Shown: positions 30,762 to 31,429 of the stretch, one piece after another
Numbering within the stretch: the stretch's first letter is position 1
How the letters are laid out: each line of letters starts with the position of its first letter
Assembly (NCBI RefSeq): GCF_001186125.1
Contig: NW_014039837.1
Location: 13,731-45,159 of the forward strand
Direction of reading: 5' to 3'
Length of the DNA: 31,429 nucleotides
DNA from: Sphaeroforma arctica JP610
Lineage: Eukaryota; Opisthokonta; Ichthyosporea; Ichthyophonida
Notes under the pieces: model-generated
What the model saw: only the letters and a program-made list of their open reading frames with translations
What the model was told of the DNA's origin: nothing
Database searches by the model: none
Position numbers and translations under genes: made by a program

Positions 30762-30992
30762 ATGTCGTTTGCCATAGGAATAGTGCTGGCGGTAGCACTA
30801 TGTGTGGGATACGAAGTATCTGTGGCCCTTCAATGGAAGGAGATGTTCTTTGCGCGCAATCGCATAGGTAGAAATAAGTTTAAACCAGCGGTGTTGAAAG
30901 ATACATACTTTACAACTACGTGGAAGAATGCCATACAGCTGTTTGATTTCGGACGATGGGCCCCCGAGATTGTTGGAACTAAGTTCGTCACG
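30762..30992 (+). CDS. Probable first exon of a membrane-anchored or secreted protein
   Basis: The frame starts at ATG 30762 (MSFAIGIVLAVALCVGYEVS). The hydrophobic first 20 residues look like a signal peptide or signal anchor. The following sequence is basic and protein-like (FFARNRIGRNKFKPAVLKD, TTTWKNAIQLFDFGRWAPE). Codon 77 ends at 30992 just before GTATATATA, a plausible phase-0 donor. If not spliced, the frame continues to a stop at 31136 through AT-rich sequence with a composition unlike the first 77 residues, which favours an intron. The protein family is not recognised. Confidence 0.55.
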
Positions 30993-31242
30993 GTATATAT
31001 ATATTTATGTACGCATCTTTATTTGCAATTTCGAGTGATGATTTATCTCAGGCTGTGTGTGAGTATTCATATGTACTTGTTCTGTATATGGGCATCTGGG
31101 TTTGATTTTGTCCAGTCAGGCTGTTTAAAGAAGTGAATTTGTGTATATATCTTATTTTGATCGCCCATAATGTGATTACATGAGTGTGCTTATTGACGAA
31201 CATATAAATTTAGATATAGTTGTTGAAATGTATATTTTAAAA

Positions 31243-31429
31243 ACATATTCAAACACAAACCAACACACACACACACACACACATACACACACACACACAC
31301 ACACACATACACACACGCACACACATACACACATAAACACAACATACACAAATACACACATACTCACATGTACACAAACATATTTATACATATGTACAAA
31401 CATAGACACACACACAGGCACACATATAC
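31243..31429. repeat. (AC)n microsatellite at the right edge
   Basis: An almost pure ACACAC run with CATACA interruptions continues to the last base. The minus-strand Val/Cys-rich frame across it is an artefact of the repeat. Confidence 0.95.

Noticed and set aside
31176-31421. Minus-strand Val/Cys repeat protein
   Set aside because: Pure (GT)n microsatellite translated; no gene.
1-31429. tRNA, rRNA or other structural RNA genes
   Set aside because: No cloverleaf with A and B box signals or rRNA core was recognised by eye.

Overview
This is eukaryotic nuclear DNA: single protein repeats sit in 99-base exons bounded by GT/AG sites, the introns are long and AT-rich, and there is an LTR retrotransposon of the Ty1/copia group, a Ty3/gypsy-like fossil, a THAP zinc-finger remnant, minisatellites and CA/GT microsatellites at both ends of the window. 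Gene density is very low. An intron-rich holozoan (a protist close to animals) or an early-branching invertebrate would fit, but nothing here fixes the species.

Layout. 1-1985: simple repeats, a 28-bp minisatellite and unassigned DNA. 1985-3165: an isolated copy of an intron block that otherwise lies next to ankyrin exons at 26.2-27.4 kb. 3166-21075: about 17.9 kb of nested mobile and unknown DNA that appears to sit inside one ankyrin intron block. 21076-29800: minus-strand tandem exon-intron modules of an ankyrin-repeat gene, with four exons of exactly 99 bases at 22336-22434, 24067-24165, 26054-26152 and 29384-29482. 29800-31429: spacer with a 29-bp minisatellite, a probable first exon of a plus-strand gene at 30762, and CA repeats.

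The 17.9 kb cluster holds a duplicated unit whose plus strand carries decayed XPG/FEN-type nuclease sequence followed by a SWIM zinc finger. Copy A is split by the copia element (5342-12957, minus strand, LTRs of about 157 bp). Copy B (16260-18136) is uninterrupted but lacks the nuclease N region. A third fragment, the unit's right end only, lies at 15995-16250. Between A and B are a cysteine-rich pseudogene (+) and a THAP-domain remnant (-). To the right are an unrecognised minus-strand reading frame pair (18505-19265) and a gypsy-like fossil whose two halves point in opposite directions (about 19440-20945).

The most interesting items are the ankyrin gene built by copying a whole exon-plus-intron module, with one exon that has lost both splice signals; the duplicated nuclease/SWIM unit; the copia element whose two flanks are out of register and lack a target-site duplication; and an additional coding region between the copia 5' LTR and its gag.
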